A stretch of 19,962 bases of DNA from Rickettsia typhi (lineage in GTDB: Bacteria > Pseudomonadota > Alphaproteobacteria > Rickettsiales > Rickettsiaceae), in the NCBI GenBank assembly GCA_945883665.1, contig CAMCXV010000016.1, positions 1 to 19,962 on the forward strand, in the 5' to 3' direction. The notes beneath the pieces are model-generated. The model was not told where the DNA came from. It ran no database searches and saw nothing but the letters and a program-made list of their open reading frames with translations. The position numbers and the translations under genes were made by a program. The first letter of the stretch is position 1, and the number at the start of each line of letters is the position of its first letter. Shown in pieces: positions 16,976 to 19,962 of the stretch.

Positions 16976-18784
16976 TTATATATTTGATAATTTGTTCTTT
17001 ACAGAAGGAGATAACATAATATTTAACTCACGAAGTTGTTTTTCATCAGCATAATTTGGTGCACCCATGAGCAAATCCTCTGCTTGTTGATTCATTGGAA
17101 AAGCTATCACTTCACGAATATTTACAGTATCTGCTATTAACATTACCATACGGTCTATACCAGGTGCAATACCACCATGCGGAGGAGCGCCATATTTAAA
17201 AGCCCTAATCATCCCACCAAATTTAGTATCAACTTCATTTTTAGAATAACCAGCTATTTCAAAAGCCTTATACATTAAATCTGGTTTATGGTTTCTGATA
17301 GCTCCGCTTGAAAGTTCTATACCATTACAAACTATATCATACTGAAAAGCTTTGATTTTCAATAACTCTTCTTGAGAATCAGCTCTTTGCAGAATTTCAA
17401 TCCCCCCTTGCGGCATGGAAAATGGATTATGACTAAAATCAATTTTCCTTGTATCTTCATTAAATTCGTAAAATGGGAAATCAGTAATCCAGCAAAACTC
17501 AAAACGATTATAATCTATTAATTCAAGTTCAACACCTAATTTTGTTCTAATTTTACCAGCAAGTTTTGAAGCTTCTAGCTCCTTAGCACAAATAAAGAAT
17601 ACTGAATCTCCATCAGCAATCTTTGCAGTATTTTTTAAATTATTTAATTGATCTTTACTTAAAAATTTTGCTATTGGACCTTTAGCTTCTCCTTCTTCGG
17701 TAAAGCTAATATAACCAAGACCATTTGCTCCTTCATCAATAGCAAATTTAGTTAAATCATCAAAATATTTACGTGATTTAGTTGCTACATTCGGTCCAGG
17801 AACAGCTCTAACTACAAATCCTTTTTGAATATTATCTTTAAAAATAGTAAATGATGAATCTAAAAAAATACTTGTTACATCAACAATCTCAATTGGATTA
17901 CGTAAATCTGGCTTATCATTACCATATTTAAGCATAGATTCAGCATATGGAATTCTTATAAAAGGAAAATTCGAAACTTTTTTCTTACCAAATTTACTAA
18001 AAACTTCAAACATTAATGGTTCTATAGTACTAAAAATATCATCTTGAGTAACAAAAGACATTTCTATATCTAGTTGATAAAATTCTCCAGGTGATCTGTC
18101 TGCCCTTGCATCTTCATCTCTAAAACATGGGGCTATTTGAAAATATCGATCAAAACCTGACATCATAAGCATTTGCTTAAATTGCTGAGGCGCTTGAGGT
18201 AAAGCGTAAAACTTTCCTGGATGCAATCTACTTGGCACCAAAAAGTCACGAGCTCCTTCAGGAGAACTTGCGGTAAGAATCGGAGTTTGAAACTCAGTAA
18301 AATTATGAGAAGTCATATATTTTCTGATTTCAGAGATAATTTCAGAGCGAAGTATTATATTATTATGTAATTTTTCACGCCTTAAATCTAAAAACCTATA
18401 TTTAAGTCTAGTATCTTCCGGAGCTTCTTGCTCGGAATTTACGCTAAGAGGTAACATTTCTGCTTCTGATTCTAATATATAGCTAGTCACCAATACTTCA
18501 ATCTCGCCTGTATCTATTATGTTATTTATATTATCTTTATCGCGCGCTACTACTACCCCTTCAACTGTAATAACACTTTCATAACGTAAGTGACTAGCTC
18601 TATCTTTTAAAATTAGATCTTGATCTGTAAAAACTAATTGCGTTATTCCATAATGATCTCTAAGATCTATAAACAATAAATTACCATGGTCTCTTCGTCT
18701 ATGAACCCATCCAGATAGTTTTGTTGTTTGATTAACAGATGGTTTGCGAAGCTCATTACAATTGTGAGTTCTGTATTTATGCAT
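16976..18784 (-). CDS. aspS: Aspartyl-tRNA synthetase (probably non-discriminating)
   Basis: A class II synthetase of 602 residues with the bacterial layout. An N-terminal OB-fold anticodon domain ([20 protein letters not shown], about 23-42) is followed by the catalytic core with motif 2 ([19 protein letters not shown]), an inserted GAD domain (about 310-420, [21 protein letters not shown]) and motif 3 ([16 protein letters not shown]). His33 in RRRDHGN corresponds to the histidine that marks non-discriminating AspRS; Asp-only enzymes such as that of E. coli have Leu (RRRDLG). It is therefore expected to aspartylate both tRNA-Asp and tRNA-Asn, with GatCAB amidating the latter. It is transcribed divergently from rnd and converges on the AEC gene. 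Likely promoter at 18822-18850. Confidence 0.96.
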   Translation of the reverse strand: MHKYRTHNCNELRKPSVNQTTKLSGWVHRRRDHGNLLFIDLRDHYGITQLVFTDQDLILKDRASHLRYESVITVEGVVVARDKDNINNIIDTGEIEVLVTSYILESEAEMLPLSVNSEQEAPEDTRLKYRFLDLRREKLHNNIILRSEIISEIRKYMTSHNFTEFQTPILTASSPEGARDFLVPSRLHPGKFYALPQAPQQFKQMLMMSGFDRYFQIAPCFRDEDARADRSPGEFYQLDIEMSFVTQDDIFSTIEPLMFEVFSKFGKKKVSNFPFIRIPYAESMLKYGNDKPDLRNPIEIVDVTSIFLDSSFTIFKDNIQKGFVVRAVPGPNVATKSRKYFDDLTKFAIDEGANGLGYISFTEEGEAKGPIAKFLSKDQLNNLKNTAKIADGDSVFFICAKELEASKLAGKIRTKLGVELELIDYNRFEFCWITDFPFYEFNEDTRKIDFSHNPFSMPQGGIEILQRADSQEELLKIKAFQYDIVCNGIELSSGAIRNHKPDLMYKAFEIAGYSKNEVDTKFGGMIRAFKYGAPPHGGIAPGIDRMVMLIADTVNIREVIAFPMNQQAEDLLMGAPNYADEKQLRELNIMLSPSVKNKLSNI

Positions 18785-18821
18785 AAATTTAATAATATTA
18801 AAATTCTAATCTAAGTAACTA

Positions 18822-18850
18822 AATATATATATAACAAGCGTTTTAGGCAA
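18822..18850 (-). promoter_or_regulatory. Promoter for aspS in the divergent aspS-rnd gap
   Basis: On the minus strand, TTGCCT (18845-18850) and TATATT (18822-18827) are separated by 17 bases; transcription would begin near 18815, about 31 bases before the aspS ATG. The opposite strand has TATAAC at 18830-18835 that could serve rnd, but no convincing -35 box. The two genes would share a 73-base control region. Confidence 0.5.
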
Positions 18851-18857
18851 TAAAAAT

Positions 18858-19715
18858 ATGATATTCATAAATACCCAATCTGACTTTGATAAAATATGTG
18901 AAGATCTTTCACATGAAAAGATTCTTTATATGGATACTGAATTTCATAGAAGAAATACTTACTATGCAATTTTAAGCATTATTCAAATTAGCTCTTCCAA
19001 GCAAAAAATAGTAATTGATGCTCTTGCTAAAATAGATCTATCTAATTTAAAGAAAATATTAATTAATAACGATATTATAAAAGTTTTTCATTCACCAGAT
19101 CAAGATTTTGAAATATTATTGAAGCTTTTTAGCGTTTTACCAAAAAATATTTTTGATACTCAAATAGCAGCAAATGTTTGTGGTATGGAAGAAGGTATGG
19201 GTTATAGAAATTTATGCAAATCAATATTAAATATTGAGATAGACAAGTCTTTTCAAAAAGCTAATTGGCTTGAAAGACCTTTATCTCAAGCTTTATTAGA
19301 ATATGCAATACGTGATACAGAGTTTTTGTTACCTCTACATAGAATTTTATCTGAAACTCTTACATCAAGAAAATTATGGGATAATTACAATGCGAAGAGT
19401 GCAAAACTATTAAATACTCAATCATACAAATTTTCTCCAGAGAAAATACTTCATAAAATGAGGTTATATAATGAAAGCCCAGAATTAACAAATAATTTAA
19501 TAGAATTTATTGCCTTGCGGGAAGAATGCGCCCAGATACTTAATATTCCAAGAAACTATTGCGCCACTGAGCAAGATCTTATAATTTTTGCCACTCATTT
19601 ACCAACTAACAACGAAACATTAATCAAATTAAGACTTAATTCTTTGGTAATGTCTAGAAATCAGTTTAAAAATAAAATATTTAATTTATCAGAAGGAATT
19701 AGGAGTAAATCATAA
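18858..19715 (+). CDS. rnd: Ribonuclease D (DEDDy exonuclease), short form
   Basis: RNase D trims the 3' ends of tRNA precursors and other small RNAs. The 285-residue protein carries the DEDDy exonuclease domain (residues 1-165): Exo I MDTEFHRR with Asp26 and Glu28, Exo II HSPDQDFE with Asp83, and Exo III YAIRDTEFLLPL with Tyr149 and Asp153. The C-terminal 90 residues resemble one HRDC domain (IEFIALREECAQILNIPRNY). E. coli RNase D, at about 375 residues, has two HRDC domains, so this is a reduced version. The ATG follows an AGG by about 10 bases. It is divergent from aspS and converges on the small gene at the window edge, 23 bases away. Confidence 0.92.
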   Translation: MIFINTQSDFDKICEDLSHEKILYMDTEFHRRNTYYAILSIIQISSSKQKIVIDALAKIDLSNLKKILINNDIIKVFHSPDQDFEILLKLFSVLPKNIFDTQIAANVCGMEEGMGYRNLCKSILNIEIDKSFQKANWLERPLSQALLEYAIRDTEFLLPLHRILSETLTSRKLWDNYNAKSAKLLNTQSYKFSPEKILHKMRLYNESPELTNNLIEFIALREECAQILNIPRNYCATEQDLIIFATHLPTNNETLIKLRLNSLVMSRNQFKNKIFNLSEGIRSKS

Positions 19716-19738
19716 ATTTTATTACCAACTGGATTTAA

Positions 19739-19957
19739 TTACCTAGCAAAACCAGTTGCTCTTGGTTTATTTCCAGCATGCGGAGCTTTATCACTACTTA
19801 CTTCTAGTTGCAACCCCTTGTTTTTCTCTATTTCTTTTTGCATTGCCTCATATTGCCCTCTATTTACAGGTAGAGTATATATTTTTCCATCTCGCTTAAT
19901 ACATACTGGCGATTCTTTATCTGTAGAACTATAGTGAACTGGTATAGGAGTTGTCAT
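19739..19957 (-). CDS. Small hypothetical protein of 72 residues
   Basis: I do not recognise this protein. It reads MTTPIPVHYSSTDKESPVCI and continues with a charged, hydrophilic sequence that includes a central GQYEAMQKEIEKNKG helix and a basic C-terminus KPRATGFAR. There is no signal peptide or membrane segment, so it should be cytosolic. Codon use is like that of the neighbours and no stop interrupts the 72 codons, which favours a real gene. Only 5 bases are visible upstream of the ATG, so the true start could lie outside the window. It converges on rnd with 23 bases between the stop codons. Confidence 0.5.
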   Translation of the reverse strand: MTTPIPVHYSSTDKESPVCIKRDGKIYTLPVNRGQYEAMQKEIEKNKGLQLEVSSDKAPHAGNKPRATGFAR

Positions 19958-19962
19958 TTCCA

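Noticed and set aside
1..19962. CRISPR array, toxin-antitoxin pair, prophage or secretion cluster
   Set aside because: I looked for regular repeats with spacers, paired small genes and phage or secretion motifs on both strands and saw none; the intact genes are mostly housekeeping and transport.

Overview
This is an AT-rich window (about 70% A+T by eye) from an obligate intracellular alphaproteobacterium, most likely a member of the Rickettsiaceae. Three things point there. It has a Tlc-type nucleotide translocase, found only in intracellular bacteria and plastids. It has a roughly 480-residue isocitrate dehydrogenase with the long C-terminal extension known from rickettsiae. It also has an alphaproteobacterial DUF3576 gene directly upstream of leuS. 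Genus (Rickettsia, 'Ca. Megaira' or another relative) cannot be settled from the sequence alone.

Layout. Bases 1-613 are a gene graveyard: an AT-rich hairpin, a pair of IS21-end-like direct repeats, the last 44 codons of an IS256-family transposase, and a start-less fragment resembling an ankyrin-repeat protein. Bases 614-6718 form a minus-strand block. In transcription order it holds tRNA-Gln(UUG), an exported spermidine-synthase-like protein, a phosphoglucose isomerase that abuts it, a DUF3576 protein behind its own good promoter, leuS, and a 16S/23S pseudouridine synthase. Bases 6872-16948 form a plus-strand block: an OmpW-like outer-membrane protein, truB-rpsO ending in a strong terminator, pnp with its own leader, a Bcr/CflA-type MFS transporter, a Tlc nucleotide translocase, icd, and an AEC-family carrier. 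The right end has aspS (minus, convergent with the AEC gene), a short ribonuclease D (plus, divergent from aspS), and a 72-codon unknown gene (minus) at the edge.

How the genes work together. Most of the window is translation and RNA metabolism: leuS, aspS, tRNA-Gln, rpsO, truB, the RluB-like enzyme, pnp and rnd. A second theme is living on host metabolites. Tlc imports nucleotides, the MFS and AEC proteins are inner-membrane carriers, icd serves the TCA cycle, and pgi is a rare piece of hexose-phosphate metabolism with all its catalytic residues intact. The AspRS carries the histidine typical of non-discriminating enzymes, which suggests indirect tRNA-Asn charging through GatCAB.

I found no CRISPR array, toxin-antitoxin pair, phage module or clear new defence or secretion system. 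The best leads are residue-level oddities (the icd cofactor site, and the spermidine-synthase-like protein without its usual Asp), an intact pgi in a group where glycolysis is usually reduced, and the decayed mobile DNA at the left edge.
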